Shown: piece after piece, positions 1 to 8,416 of the stretch
How positions within the stretch are numbered: the stretch's first letter is position 1
How the letters are laid out: every line of letters begins with the position of its first letter
Assembly (NCBI RefSeq): GCF_003176895.1
Contig: NZ_QGTD01000021.1
Span: 1-64,000, forward strand
DNA: 64,000 nt
Direction of reading: 5' to 3'
Source of the DNA: Gracilibacillus dipsosauri
Lineage (GTDB): Bacteria > Bacillota > Bacilli > Bacillales > Amphibacillaceae
Program-made: the position numbers and the translations under genes
Notes under the pieces: generated by a model
The model's input: the letters and a program-made list of their open reading frames with translations, nothing else
What the model was told of the DNA's origin: nothing
Database searches by the model: none

Positions 1-72
<72 letters not shown>

Positions 73-152
73 AAATAATTTACTCACTACTAAGCTTTTT
101 GCTAAGTAAATAAAAGTAGTGTTAAAAGTCAATTTATAATACATAAAATAAC

Positions 153-229
153 GGTCCGGTAGTTCAGTTGGTTAGAATGCCTGCCTGTCACGCAGGAGGT
201 CGCGGGTTCGAGTCCCGTCCGGACCGCCA
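153..229 (+). tRNA. tRNA-Asp (GTC)
   Basis: A complete 77-nt cloverleaf: acceptor stem GGTCCGG/CCGGACC, anticodon stem CCTGC/GCAGG with anticodon GTC, T arm GGGTTCGAGTCCC and an encoded CCA. It reads GAC/GAU codons. It follows the initiator tRNA by 80 bp and is the last gene of the cluster before a terminator. Confidence 0.97.
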
Positions 230-241
230 GATATGAATAGC

Positions 242-273
242 AAACCTTAAGTTAACAAACTTAAGGTTTTTTA
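242..273 (+). terminator. Rho-independent terminator of the tRNA cluster
   Basis: Perfect inverted repeat AAACCTTAAG/CTTAAGGTTT (242-251 and 260-269) with an 8-nt loop, followed by T residues. It closes the tRNA transcript. The bases from 274 to about 455 hold no gene that I can see. Confidence 0.85.
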
Positions 274-455
274 GTGGATTTTTTTAAGGGCCTTTTGGTA
301 AAAGTTTCCGTAGAAAAAGGGTTCATAAGTGTGATGAGGGATATTTCACCAAAGAATAAATAAAAGTTCGTCATGAGCGTAATGAAAGCCGTTTTGCTAA
401 GAATTTTAGTAAGAAATGAGCATCATTAAACTTAACCTTAATTGATATGCAAACA

Positions 456-484
456 TTTAAAAATAATGGAAGTTTTGCTATGAT
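456..484 (+). promoter_or_regulatory. Candidate SigA promoter of the thiL operon
   Basis: TTTAAA (456-461), 17 bp, then TATGAT (479-484), preceded by TG in an extended -10 arrangement. It lies 36 bp upstream of thiL. Judged only from consensus similarity. Confidence 0.4.
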
Positions 485-520
485 AGTTGGAGGACATAAT
501 AGATCTATAAGGAGATCACA

Positions 521-1498
521 ATGGATGAATTTCAGTTTATTCAATCAGTGACACCAAAATTTTATCGACAACCAAATGTTATGAAAGGCATCGGTGATGA
601 TGCTGCGATTATTCGGAACCAACACGAGGATACAATATTGACTGTTGATACGATGGTTGATATGATTCATTTTTCATTAAAAACGACAAAACCATACCAT
701 GTCGGCTATCGAGCGTTAGCTGCTAATATAAGTGACATTGCTGCTATGGGAGGCAAACCAACCTCATTTCTTGTGTCAATCGTCATACCTGATGACTGGC
801 AAGACCAGCAGTTGAATGAAATTTATCAAGGGATGAAAGACCTCGCTAAAAACTTTCAAATGGACCTAATTGGAGGAGACACGGTTTCAGGAAAGCAACT
901 GACACTTACGATAACCGTAATAGGTAGTGTTCCCCAAGGGAGAGCTCGATACAGAAGTCAAGCAAAGCAAGGAGATATCGTATTTGTAACTGGTACATTA
1001 GGAGATTCAGCATGTGGATTACATATCTTACTCCATGGTAATGAGAATGAGCACGATAACTATGAATATTTTATTAAACGTCATCAAATGCCCATGCCTA
1101 GGGTTGATTTTGTCCAAGCATGCCAAGGGATAACACGAATGGCTTTAAATGATATAAGTGATGGAATCGCCAATGAAGCGAATGAAATTGCGTTAGCATC
1201 TAATCAATTAATTGAGTTGGACTATAACAAAATTCCTTGCCAATCTGATTTGTATCATTTTTCAGAAGCAGATAGGAGTAAGTGGATTCTTTCTGGTGGA
1301 GAAGATTTTGAACTTATCGGTACCATTCCTGCTAATGAATGGGATATACTAAGGAAAGTGGCAAAAGAGACAAATACAAAAATCTCACAAATTGGTGTAG
1401 TGAAAAACAATCCAGAAAAGAATGGATCCGTTTGGATATATCAGCACGATAGATATGCTAAGTTGAATAAATCTGGATACACACATCTAAGTAGGTGA
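521..1498 (+). CDS. thiL: Thiamine-monophosphate kinase
   Basis: ThiL phosphorylates thiamine monophosphate to the active cofactor thiamine diphosphate using ATP, in the cytosol. The 325-residue length is normal for the family. The N-terminal GIGDDAA motif (about residues 23-29), the acidic LTVDTMVD stretch and GGDT near residue 118 are the Mg/nucleotide-binding signatures of the AIR-synthase-like (PurM) fold. The C-terminal half has the conserved DISDG and SGGEDFEL motifs. The start follows the SD AAGGAG with good spacing. It is first in a tightly packed operon with the t6A genes, as ydiA is in B. subtilis. Confidence 0.96.
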   Translation: MDEFQFIQSVTPKFYRQPNVMKGIGDDAAIIRNQHEDTILTVDTMVDMIHFSLKTTKPYHVGYRALAANISDIAAMGGKPTSFLVSIVIPDDWQDQQLNEIYQGMKDLAKNFQMDLIGGDTVSGKQLTLTITVIGSVPQGRARYRSQAKQGDIVFVTGTLGDSACGLHILLHGNENEHDNYEYFIKRHQMPMPRVDFVQACQGITRMALNDISDGIANEANEIALASNQLIELDYNKIPCQSDLYHFSEADRSKWILSGGEDFELIGTIPANEWDILRKVAKETNTKISQIGVVKNNPEKNGSVWIYQHDRYAKLNKSGYTHLSR

Positions 1499-1505
1499 AT
1501 AAAGA

Positions 1506-1961
1506 TTGAATGAATATATAATGGAAACAAAAACAGAAGAGGAAACGAAACGACTAGCTGAGAAATTAGCACTTTTAATCCGACCTGGCGATGTTCTTAC
1601 ACTTGAAGGTGATCTAGGTGCAGGTAAAACTACTTTTACAAAAGGATTAGGTACTGGTCTTGGAGTAAGAAGGACGATAAATAGCCCAACTTTCACCATT
1701 GTGAAGGAATATATGGGGGAAATACCATTATATCATATGGATGTTTACAGGCTAGAAAACAGTGAAGAAGATATCGGATTTGACGAGTATTTTCACGGTG
1801 ATGGAGTCACTGTGATTGAATGGGCCTCCTTTATTAAAGACTTCTTACCTGCTGAACGATTAGATATTTGGATTAAAAGAGTAGATGATCACACAAGAAA
1901 AATACACTTTTTTCCTAGGGGTGATCATTATGAGTTTGTTTGTAAGGAGTTATATCGATGA
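1506..1961 (+). CDS. tsaE: tRNA t6A biosynthesis ATPase TsaE
   Basis: TsaE is the ATPase of the TsaB-TsaD-TsaE complex that puts threonylcarbamoyl on A37 of ANN-decoding tRNAs. Walker A is GDLGAGKT at about residues 35-42, followed by the family motifs SPTF and the H-x-D-x-YRL block. I chose the TTG start at 1506 because it lies 8 bp after AGGTG and gives an N terminus aligning with B. subtilis YdiB; an ATG at 1521 is the alternative. It begins 7 bp after thiL and overlaps tsaB by 4 bp. Confidence 0.95.
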   Translation: MNEYIMETKTEEETKRLAEKLALLIRPGDVLTLEGDLGAGKTTFTKGLGTGLGVRRTINSPTFTIVKEYMGEIPLYHMDVYRLENSEEDIGFDEYFHGDGVTVIEWASFIKDFLPAERLDIWIKRVDDHTRKIHFFPRGDHYEFVCKELYR

Positions 1962-2665
1962 ATATATTAGCGATAGATACCTCAAATCAAGTGATGGGGG
2001 TTGCAATTTGGAAGGATTCAGTGCTTAAGGCTGAACATACGACGAACATAAAACGAAACCACTCGATTGGTCTTATGCCAGCAATTGATCATATTATGAA
2101 GGAAGCAGATATTTTCCCAAAGGAATTGGATCGGATTGTTGTAGCAAAAGGACCCGGTTCTTATACAGGGGTGCGCATTGGGGTATCGATTGCCAAAACA
2201 ATGGCATGGACCTTAAATATCCCAATTGTCTCCATCTCTAGTTTAGAGCTTTTAGCCTATAACGGGATGGGACATGCAGGTTATATTTGTCCCTTTTTTG
2301 ATGCTAGAAGAGGGTTAGTGTATACAGGTCTGTTTGAAGGGAAAGCAAAGGAGCTACATTTAATAAAAAAAGAACAGAACATTGATTTCAAAGCATGGCT
2401 TGACCAAGTCAAAGAAGTTCAAAAGCCCATTCTTTTTTTAAGCCAGGATCTCTATATTCACCAAAAAGTGATAGAGGAAAAGCTTGGTGAGCTAGCATTG
2501 TTTCCTTCTTTATCCATCGATCATCTACCTAGACCAGGAATTCTAGCAGAGCTTGGGGAAAAGTTGCCTGTTGAGAGCACCCATGCTTTGACACCTAATT
2601 ATTTACGGCTAGTGGAGGCAGAGGCAAACTGGCTAAAGGAACAAGGAAAGAAAAGCAATGAGTAA
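1958..2665 (+). CDS. tsaB: tRNA t6A biosynthesis scaffold TsaB
   Basis: TsaB is the inactive paralogue and dimer partner of TsaD, needed for t6A synthesis. The N terminus has the ASKHA-fold phosphate loop (LAIDTSNQVMGVAI) and the GPGSYTGVRIG motif near residue 65 typical of TsaB. The 235-residue length is usual. The start overlaps the tsaE stop (ATGA) and the gene overlaps rimI by 8 bp, so translation is probably coupled. Confidence 0.95.
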   Translation: MNILAIDTSNQVMGVAIWKDSVLKAEHTTNIKRNHSIGLMPAIDHIMKEADIFPKELDRIVVAKGPGSYTGVRIGVSIAKTMAWTLNIPIVSISSLELLAYNGMGHAGYICPFFDARRGLVYTGLFEGKAKELHLIKKEQNIDFKAWLDQVKEVQKPILFLSQDLYIHQKVIEEKLGELALFPSLSIDHLPRPGILAELGEKLPVESTHALTPNYLRLVEAEANWLKEQGKKSNE

Positions 2666-3104
2666 AATATTATTTCGCAAAATGACAGTAGCAGACATTG
2701 AGGCAGTATCCAAAATTGATCAAGCCTCTTTTTCCATACCTTGGCCGAAGCATATCTATTATGATGAGATGAACACGAACCAATATGCACAATATTTTGT
2801 GGCAACAGTAGACGATGAAATTGTCGGGTTTTGTGGTTCTTGGATGGTATTAGATGAAGCACAAATTACAAATATTGCGATTGATCCTACCTATCGTGGA
2901 AGAGGGTATGGGGAAGGGTTATTCCAGCATGTGATTAATTATGCGATAGCAAGTGGTATTAAACGTTTGTCATTAGAAGTGAGGGTTTCCAATTTGATCG
3001 CACAACAAATGTATAAAAAGTTCGGACTGGTCCCTGGTGGTATTAGAAAAAATTATTATACAGATAATCAGGAAGATGCATTAGTATTGTGGGTGAATTT
3101 ATGA
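2658..3104 (+). CDS. rimI: Ribosomal-protein-S18-type alanine N-acetyltransferase
   Basis: A GNAT-fold N-terminal acetyltransferase of 148 residues. The acetyl-CoA pyrophosphate loop is RGRGYGEGL (about residues 80-88), preceded by the ITNIAIDP strand, and the end has the N-x-x-A-x-x-x-Y-K-x-F-G motif of the RimI branch. It sits between tsaB and tsaD, as is common in Firmicutes. The S18 substrate is inferred from the family. Confidence 0.92.
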   Translation: MSKILFRKMTVADIEAVSKIDQASFSIPWPKHIYYDEMNTNQYAQYFVATVDDEIVGFCGSWMVLDEAQITNIAIDPTYRGRGYGEGLFQHVINYAIASGIKRLSLEVRVSNLIAQQMYKKFGLVPGGIRKNYYTDNQEDALVLWVNL

Positions 3105-4135
3105 GTGAATATATATTAGGAATCGAAACTAGCTGTGATGAAACAGCGGTAGCCATAGTGAAGAACGGAAAAGAAATTGTTGCAAATGTTGTCGCCTCCC
3201 AAATAGAAAGTCATAAGCGATTTGGTGGGGTTGTACCCGAAATTGCGTCAAGACATCATGTAGAACAAATTACAATGGTATTAGAGGAAGCTTTTAAAGA
3301 GACGGAAATGACGATTGACGATATCGATGCTGTCGCGGTGACGGAAGGTCCAGGACTTGTAGGTGCCTTACTTGTTGGTGTTAATGCAGCCAAGGCCTTA
3401 GCTTTTGCTCATCAAAAGCCACTTATTGGAGTCCATCACATTGCGGGACATATCTATGCTAACCGGCTTGTGAAAGAATTTTCCTTTCCTTTATTAGCTT
3501 TAGTCGTTTCAGGAGGCCATACGGAATTAGTATTAATGAAAGATCATGGTGATTTTGAAATTATTGGGGAAACACGTGATGATGCAGCTGGTGAAGCTTA
3601 TGATAAAGTGGCCAGAACGTTAAAGCTGCCATACCCTGGTGGACCAAAAATCGACCAATTAGCACAGGAGGGTAATATGGTAATCGATTTTCCGAGAGCT
3701 TGGTTGGAGGAGGGCTCCTTTGACTTTAGTTTTAGTGGATTAAAGTCTGCAGTAATCAATACCTTACACAACGCGAAGCAACGTGGAGAGGAGTTTAGAC
3801 AGGAAGATATTGCAACAAGCTTTCAAGCAAGTGTGGTGGATGTCCTGGTAGAGAAGACTTATCTTGCAGCAAAGCACTATCAGGTAAAACAAGTGATTGT
3901 AGCGGGCGGTGTTGCCGCAAATAAAGGGTTGAGAGCCGCTATGGAAGCGAAATTTAAAAAATCGAAGCCGGAATTACTTTTCCCACCGATCTCATTATGT
4001 ACTGACAATGCTGCAATGATTGCAGCTGCTGGTTCTGTTGCCTTCAAGCAAGGTCACCGTGCGGACTGGGATTTAAATGCGAATCCAGGTTTAAGTATGG
4101 AAAAGTATAGTCAAAGAATGATGTCCTGTGATTAA
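3101..4135 (+). CDS. tsaD: tRNA N6-adenosine threonylcarbamoyltransferase TsaD
   Basis: TsaD transfers threonylcarbamoyl from TC-AMP to tRNA A37. It shows the Kae1/Qri7 signatures: [10 protein letters not shown] at the N terminus, the metal-binding pair in [10 protein letters not shown], the VSGGHTEL phosphate loop, and the FSFSGLKSA and [12 protein letters not shown] motifs. I prefer ATG 3101, which overlaps the rimI stop; an in-frame GTG at 3089 would add four residues. Last gene of the operon, followed by a hairpin. Confidence 0.96.
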   Translation: MSEYILGIETSCDETAVAIVKNGKEIVANVVASQIESHKRFGGVVPEIASRHHVEQITMVLEEAFKETEMTIDDIDAVAVTEGPGLVGALLVGVNAAKALAFAHQKPLIGVHHIAGHIYANRLVKEFSFPLLALVVSGGHTELVLMKDHGDFEIIGETRDDAAGEAYDKVARTLKLPYPGGPKIDQLAQEGNMVIDFPRAWLEEGSFDFSFSGLKSAVINTLHNAKQRGEEFRQEDIATSFQASVVDVLVEKTYLAAKHYQVKQVIVAGGVAANKGLRAAMEAKFKKSKPELLFPPISLCTDNAAMIAAAGSVAFKQGHRADWDLNANPGLSMEKYSQRMMSCD

Positions 4136-4166
4136 TAATATCAAATAGAGGAAATAGAAACACAGA

Positions 4167-4192
4167 AGGAGCATGTAAAAACATGCTCTTCC
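4167..4192 (+). terminator. Probable terminator of the t6A operon
   Basis: Inverted repeat GAGCATGT/ACATGCTC (4169-4176, 4181-4188) with an AAAA loop. The following T-run is short (TTCC), so strength is uncertain. It lies between convergent operons. Confidence 0.5.
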
Positions 4193-4209
4193 GATATTCA
4201 GGACTACGG

Positions 4210-4758
4210 CTATGATTTTCTTACTGCTTTTAAAGCCTTGCTCCATAAAAGGATTTGACTTAACATCGTCGTGACATAATTAATATGAATGTCAGCAGGT
4301 TTAAACACTTTAAATTCTGTAAAATCAGTAAAAATAGATAAGGTTGGATGAGCACGCACTGTTGCGATTGATAATTCCCCTAAGATTCCCCGTAAATGCT
4401 CAGCTGCACGAGCTCCGCCTGTAGAACCATAACTTACGATTCCAGCTGCTTTATCATTCCATTCTTCATATGCAGAATCAAGTGCATTTTTCAATGCTCC
4501 GGTTAAACTATGATTGTACTCTTGAACAATAAAGATGAATCCATCCATGCTGGATAGTTTCTTTTTCCAAGCAATAATTCCTTCTTCTTTTTCTGTCCCC
4601 GTTCCGAAAAAAGGCAAATTATAATCTGCTATATCGAGTATTTCATAATTGGCATCTTTGTGTTGCTGACATATTTCTTTTACCCATTTTCCAACTTGTG
4701 GACTTAGCCGTCCTTGACGTGTGCTTCCAAGAATAATGCCAATGTTTAGTTTTTCCAT
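4210..4758 (-). CDS. NADPH-dependent FMN reductase / azoreductase family
   Basis: A 182-residue flavodoxin-like flavoprotein. The N-terminal GSTRQGRLSPQV loop binds FMN phosphate, and the central SYGSTGGARAAEHL segment is the second flavin-contact loop of the YieF/ChrR/AzoR group. It probably reduces quinones, azo compounds or metals with NAD(P)H; the physiological substrate is not deducible. It begins 26 bp downstream of the MDR reductase and is last in the operon MFS - MDR reductase - FMN reductase. Confidence 0.88.
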   Translation of the reverse strand: MEKLNIGIILGSTRQGRLSPQVGKWVKEICQQHKDANYEILDIADYNLPFFGTGTEKEEGIIAWKKKLSSMDGFIFIVQEYNHSLTGALKNALDSAYEEWNDKAAGIVSYGSTGGARAAEHLRGILGELSIATVRAHPTLSIFTDFTEFKVFKPADIHINYVTTMLSQILLWSKALKAVRKS

Positions 4759-4784
4759 ATTACTCCTCCTTGTTTATTAAACTT

Positions 4785-5699
4785 TTAATTCACTATGAGA
4801 GCAATTTTACCTCGAACGTGCCGAGTCTCAACAGCTCTGTGTGCATCGGCAGCCCTGTGTAACGGAAATGTTTGTGATAGGAAAACACGTAGCAGTCCTT
4901 TTTCATACATCTGGGTGAGCTCAGATAATCTGAATACACTGCGCTTACTGCGGATGGGAATGGTTCCAAGCTCATTTGAAAGATCGAAAGCAACGATTGT
5001 ACCGATCCTTTTTTTATCCTGTATAAGTTCTATAGATGCTCTAAGGGCTTCCTCACCTGCTGCGTCAAGGGCAGCATCAATTCCATTTGGCGCAAGCTTG
5101 CGTACTCGTTCTACAAGTCCCTCCCCATATGTGACTGGAATAGCACCTAAAGTGCGTAAGTAGTCATGGTTATTTGGGCTAGCGGTACCGATCACCGTTG
5201 CTCCCCAAGCGCGTGCCAATTGAACGGCGAATGTTCCAACACCTCCAGCAGCTGCGTGTACTAGCAGGGTGTCTCCTTTACCGATGCCAAGTTCCTGCAG
5301 TGCTGTATGAGCAGTCTGCCCAGAGGCGGTGAACACACCAGCCTCTTCCCAAGACATACTTTTAGGCTTTTTAACGATTTGAGATGTTGGGACGACCACA
5401 TATTCTGCATAGCTAGATAGAAGTGACCACCCAATCACTTCATCGCCAACTGAAAAGTCCTCAACCCCAGCGCCAACCACATCGATGATGCCAGCAAATT
5501 CATTTCCTAATATTTGAGGGTATCGAATTTCCACGCCTGGCGGGCTAAAACCTTGCCCACGAATCGCACAGTCTACTGGCTGTACTCCAGCTGCTTTTAC
5601 TTTTACTCGAACTTGATTATGCTTTGGTACAGGTGGATCAAACTCCATTATTTGCAATACGTCTGGTGTACCGGGTGAATGAAATGCTACTGCCTTCAT
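4785..5699 (-). CDS. Zinc-independent MDR-family quinone/alkenal reductase
   Basis: A medium-chain dehydrogenase/reductase of about 304 residues of the quinone-oxidoreductase branch, with no structural or catalytic zinc ligands. The N-terminal GroES-like domain has NEFAGIIDVVG; the Rossmann domain has the NADPH motif AAAGGVGTFAVQLA near residue 150. ATG 5699 lies 9 bp after GAGGAG; an ATG two codons upstream is only 3 bp from it. It sits 22 bp after the MFS gene and 26 bp before the FMN reductase, suggesting a shared role in detoxifying a redox-active compound. Confidence 0.88.
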   Translation of the reverse strand: MKAVAFHSPGTPDVLQIMEFDPPVPKHNQVRVKVKAAGVQPVDCAIRGQGFSPPGVEIRYPQILGNEFAGIIDVVGAGVEDFSVGDEVIGWSLLSSYAEYVVVPTSQIVKKPKSMSWEEAGVFTASGQTAHTALQELGIGKGDTLLVHAAAGGVGTFAVQLARAWGATVIGTASPNNHDYLRTLGAIPVTYGEGLVERVRKLAPNGIDAALDAAGEEALRASIELIQDKKRIGTIVAFDLSNELGTIPIRSKRSVFRLSELTQMYEKGLLRVFLSQTFPLHRAADAHRAVETRHVRGKIALIVN

Positions 5700-5721
5700 T
5701 TTCATCAGCTCCTCTAAATTT

Positions 5722-7134
5722 TTAGTTTTTTGTTAACTTTAATGGTGTTCTATATCCAAACCTAGTGATGTAAATTAGGATCAAGCCTGTATAGGAAAGG
5801 GAGAACATCAAATAGAGATTGCTAAACGTGCTACCTTCTGCAAAAAAATAGAATGGATTCCAAGCAGACAGAGCTCCCTGATCTAATATTAAACTAATGA
5901 CAGCTCCAGAAACGGAACTGGCTATAAAGTTCAACATGGACATTAGACCCATTCCAACACCTGTCTGTTCTTTCGTCAATGTATTTGCAATAGTATTGGA
6001 CATGGCGACAACGATAAACGTCTGTCCTACTTGGCCAATTATTAATGCCATAGCGACGAATATTAAGGATCGGCCAATGAGAAAGGACAGAAGGAAAAAA
6101 GCCGATAATAGTAGAAGTGATGCGAACAAAAACAAACGTGTATTTCCCCTTTTGTCAGCAAGTTTCCCTCCTTGTTTTCCTAATAAAGCAGCTGTGAGCG
6201 AGGCAGGGATCATTACTAATCCAATAGATACTGGAGATAGGTGATACGTATCAACCAGCATGATTGGAGTTAAAAACGGAATGGAATAACCAATGGCACT
6301 CACTAAAAATGTCAATAAAATCCCCACAGAGTATCGCCCATTTTGAAACAGTCTTGGCTCTATAAAAGGCTCTGTAGTTGAGTGAATACGCGTCACAAAC
6401 ATCAGAAACAAAGCAATGGATGAGATGGCTAACGACCATCTTTCTCCAGTAATTGCTAATAACAATGTCGCCACTGTTCCTCCAAGTAATAAACCTCCGA
6501 TCCAATCAAAAACAGAAGGAGTACGGACTTTTTCAGAAGCTAAGTAATGCCGAAATAATGGCAATGTAACCAATGTTAGCAATGGAACAACAAATAACCA
6601 GCGCCAATGTGCGAAATCGGCAACAATGGCAGAGGCAATAGGTCCAAGTACCCCTCCGAGAGCGAGTCCACTGGCCATGATCCCAAACACTTTTCCTCTC
6701 CGGTTAGTTGTTATATAGCGTGCTGGGATAATCATTGCAAGTGCAGGAATTACGGATGCTCCAGCCGCTTGAATAAATCGGCTGAATAAAACCATCCAGT
6801 AGAACTGAGCAGCAAGTCCGATTAAGGAACCAAGCGATAATAGAAGAATTCCCACTGTCAATAGTGATTTGAGCCGAAAACGGTCAGACAGCTTGCCATA
6901 GATCGCAGAACCAATGGCATAAACGAGTAAATAAGCAGATGATATCCAACTTACTTGTGTGTAGGTCAGTCCATACTCTTGGCTGATTTCAGGTAGTACA
7001 ATATTAAACATCGTTGCACTCATCATCGAAATAACCATTGTAAAAACCATTGTATGAATGAAATTGTCACTAATTTCGAGTTCAACCGCTGGTTCCATCA
7101 TGTTTGTAGATGACCTTCCCTGTATATTTTTCAT
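5722..7134 (-). CDS. MFS multidrug efflux transporter, probable DHA2 (14-TM) type
   Basis: A 470-residue integral membrane protein with many hydrophobic segments. It carries the MFS motif A region (GKLSDRFRLKSLL) after the second helix and a GLALGGVLGPI motif-C-like segment typical of drug:H+ antiporters. The N terminus precedes the first helix by about 25 residues. First gene of the three-gene operon, divergent from the LysR regulator across 138 bp. The substrate is unknown. Confidence 0.88.
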   Translation of the reverse strand: MKNIQGRSSTNMMEPAVELEISDNFIHTMVFTMVISMMSATMFNIVLPEISQEYGLTYTQVSWISSAYLLVYAIGSAIYGKLSDRFRLKSLLTVGILLLSLGSLIGLAAQFYWMVLFSRFIQAAGASVIPALAMIIPARYITTNRRGKVFGIMASGLALGGVLGPIASAIVADFAHWRWLFVVPLLTLVTLPLFRHYLASEKVRTPSVFDWIGGLLLGGTVATLLLAITGERWSLAISSIALFLMFVTRIHSTTEPFIEPRLFQNGRYSVGILLTFLVSAIGYSIPFLTPIMLVDTYHLSPVSIGLVMIPASLTAALLGKQGGKLADKRGNTRLFLFASLLLLSAFFLLSFLIGRSLIFVAMALIIGQVGQTFIVVAMSNTIANTLTKEQTGVGMGLMSMLNFIASSVSGAVISLILDQGALSAWNPFYFFAEGSTFSNLYLMFSLSYTGLILIYITRFGYRTPLKLTKN

Positions 7135-7229
7135 AGCTATGCACCACCTCTCCTATATAGCTGGCTGTTGTCGGCTTGCAATAATGATTATATAATGATA
7201 AATAGATAATGAAAAATACATGTTTTGCT

Positions 7230-7243
7230 ATATATGCATATAT
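7230..7243. promoter_or_regulatory. Palindrome between MFS operon and LysR gene (candidate operator)
   Basis: A perfect 14-bp palindrome ATATATGCATATAT, 30 bp upstream of the LysR gene in the divergent promoter region. LysR proteins usually bind AT-rich dyads in such gaps, so it may be the shared operator. Confidence 0.4.
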
Positions 7244-7272
7244 TTAATGTAATGAATAGGAGGGAATAACAA

Positions 7273-8187
7273 ATGGAATTACTCCAGCTTAAATATTTTT
7301 TGACTGTGGCTAGATTAGAGCATATGACTAAAGCCGCACAAGAGCTTCATATCGCTCAGCCAGCTTTAAGTAGAACAATTCAACGATTGGAAGAGGATTT
7401 AGGAGTATCACTTTTTGATCGTAAAGCTCGGCAAATTCGTTTGAACCCTTTTGGAAAAGCATTTGAAACGAAAGCAAAGGCTGCGATCCATTTGCTAGAA
7501 GAGGGGCGTAGGGAAGTAGAGGATCTAGCTGGCTTAAAACAAGGTCGTATTCATTTAGCAATTATGAATATGGAACAGGTGAGAGAGCCCTTGCAGAATT
7601 TTTTGACTGAACATCCAGAAGTAAACCTTCAGATGATTCAATCGTCTATGAAGGATATTGAGGATATTGAAATTAACCGAGAAGTAGACTTCTATTTAAC
7701 TTCATTGCCAATACAACAGGAGGGATTTAGTGAAATTCCATTGATAAAGGAAAAGCTTTATCTCGCTGTGCCACACGGACATAAATATGCAGATCGCAAA
7801 GCCATTCACCTTAGTGAAGCATCAGCTGAACCTTTTGTCGGATACAAAGAAAATTCACCTTTACGGATGATGAATGATGATTTATGTGATCAAGCGGGTT
7901 TTTGTCCAAAAATGGTGTGTGAAACGGAAGATCCAGCAAGTATCGCTGAACTTGTCCGTTCTGGATTCGGTGTCGCCATTGTCGGTGGCTGTAAAAGTGG
8001 GGAAGAGTTGGATTTAGTCAAGCTGCCAATCGAAGATCCCGCAGGAGAAAGGATTTTTCGGATAGTTTGGAGGGAAGATCGTTATTTATCACAGGCAGCG
8101 ATCGCATTTCGAAGTTTTATTATCAACTATTTTAAAGATGAAAAAACAATTGGAAGCGAAACTAGGAGAGCATTGATGTTACGATAG
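7273..8187 (+). CDS. LysR-family transcriptional regulator
   Basis: A 304-residue LTTR. Residues 1-60 form the winged HTH (LLQLKYFLTVARLEHMTKAA, then QPALSRTIQRLE, SLFDR); the rest is the periplasmic-binding-protein-like effector domain. SD GGAGG lies 8 bp before the ATG. Its divergent position next to the MFS/reductase operon makes that operon its likely target. The inducer cannot be read from the sequence. Confidence 0.92.
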   Translation: MELLQLKYFLTVARLEHMTKAAQELHIAQPALSRTIQRLEEDLGVSLFDRKARQIRLNPFGKAFETKAKAAIHLLEEGRREVEDLAGLKQGRIHLAIMNMEQVREPLQNFLTEHPEVNLQMIQSSMKDIEDIEINREVDFYLTSLPIQQEGFSEIPLIKEKLYLAVPHGHKYADRKAIHLSEASAEPFVGYKENSPLRMMNDDLCDQAGFCPKMVCETEDPASIAELVRSGFGVAIVGGCKSGEELDLVKLPIEDPAGERIFRIVWREDRYLSQAAIAFRSFIINYFKDEKTIGSETRRALMLR

Positions 8188-8193
8188 GATTCT

Positions 8194-8364
8194 TTATTCA
8201 CAGATCCATTTTAAAATTGTGGATAAAAATATAATCATTGCTATACCAGGGTTAAAATTATCGCTACTTCTGTGGATAATTCAAGATAGAATTGTGGATT
8301 GTGTGTATAACCCTTTGGATAACTGATAAAAGAAGAATGAATAAGTGGATAACCTTGGGGATAA
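8194..8364. promoter_or_regulatory. DnaA-box cluster
   Basis: Eight DnaA-box-like 9-mers lie in 171 bp of gene-free DNA. Exact matches to TTATNCACA: 8194-8202 (top strand), 8218-8226, 8271-8279 and 8302-8310 (bottom strand). One mismatch: 8314-8322, 8344-8352 and 8356-8364. Two mismatches: 8293-8301. Seven share one orientation. Such clusters away from oriC are known in B. subtilis and E. coli (datA) to titrate DnaA; that role here is inference. Confidence 0.7.
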
Positions 8365-8373
8365 AAAATGTAT

Positions 8374-8412
8374 ATTAAAAAATACAGCGAGTCCAAAAAA
8401 TGACTCGCTGTA
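8374..8412 (-). terminator. Terminator of the LCP gene
   Basis: Read on the minus strand: an 11-bp stem TACAGCGAGTC/GACTCGCTGTA (8383-8393, 8402-8412) followed by TTTTTT, just after the stop of the LCP gene. It may also stop transcription coming from the LysR side. Confidence 0.85.
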
Positions 8413-8416
8413 CCGC

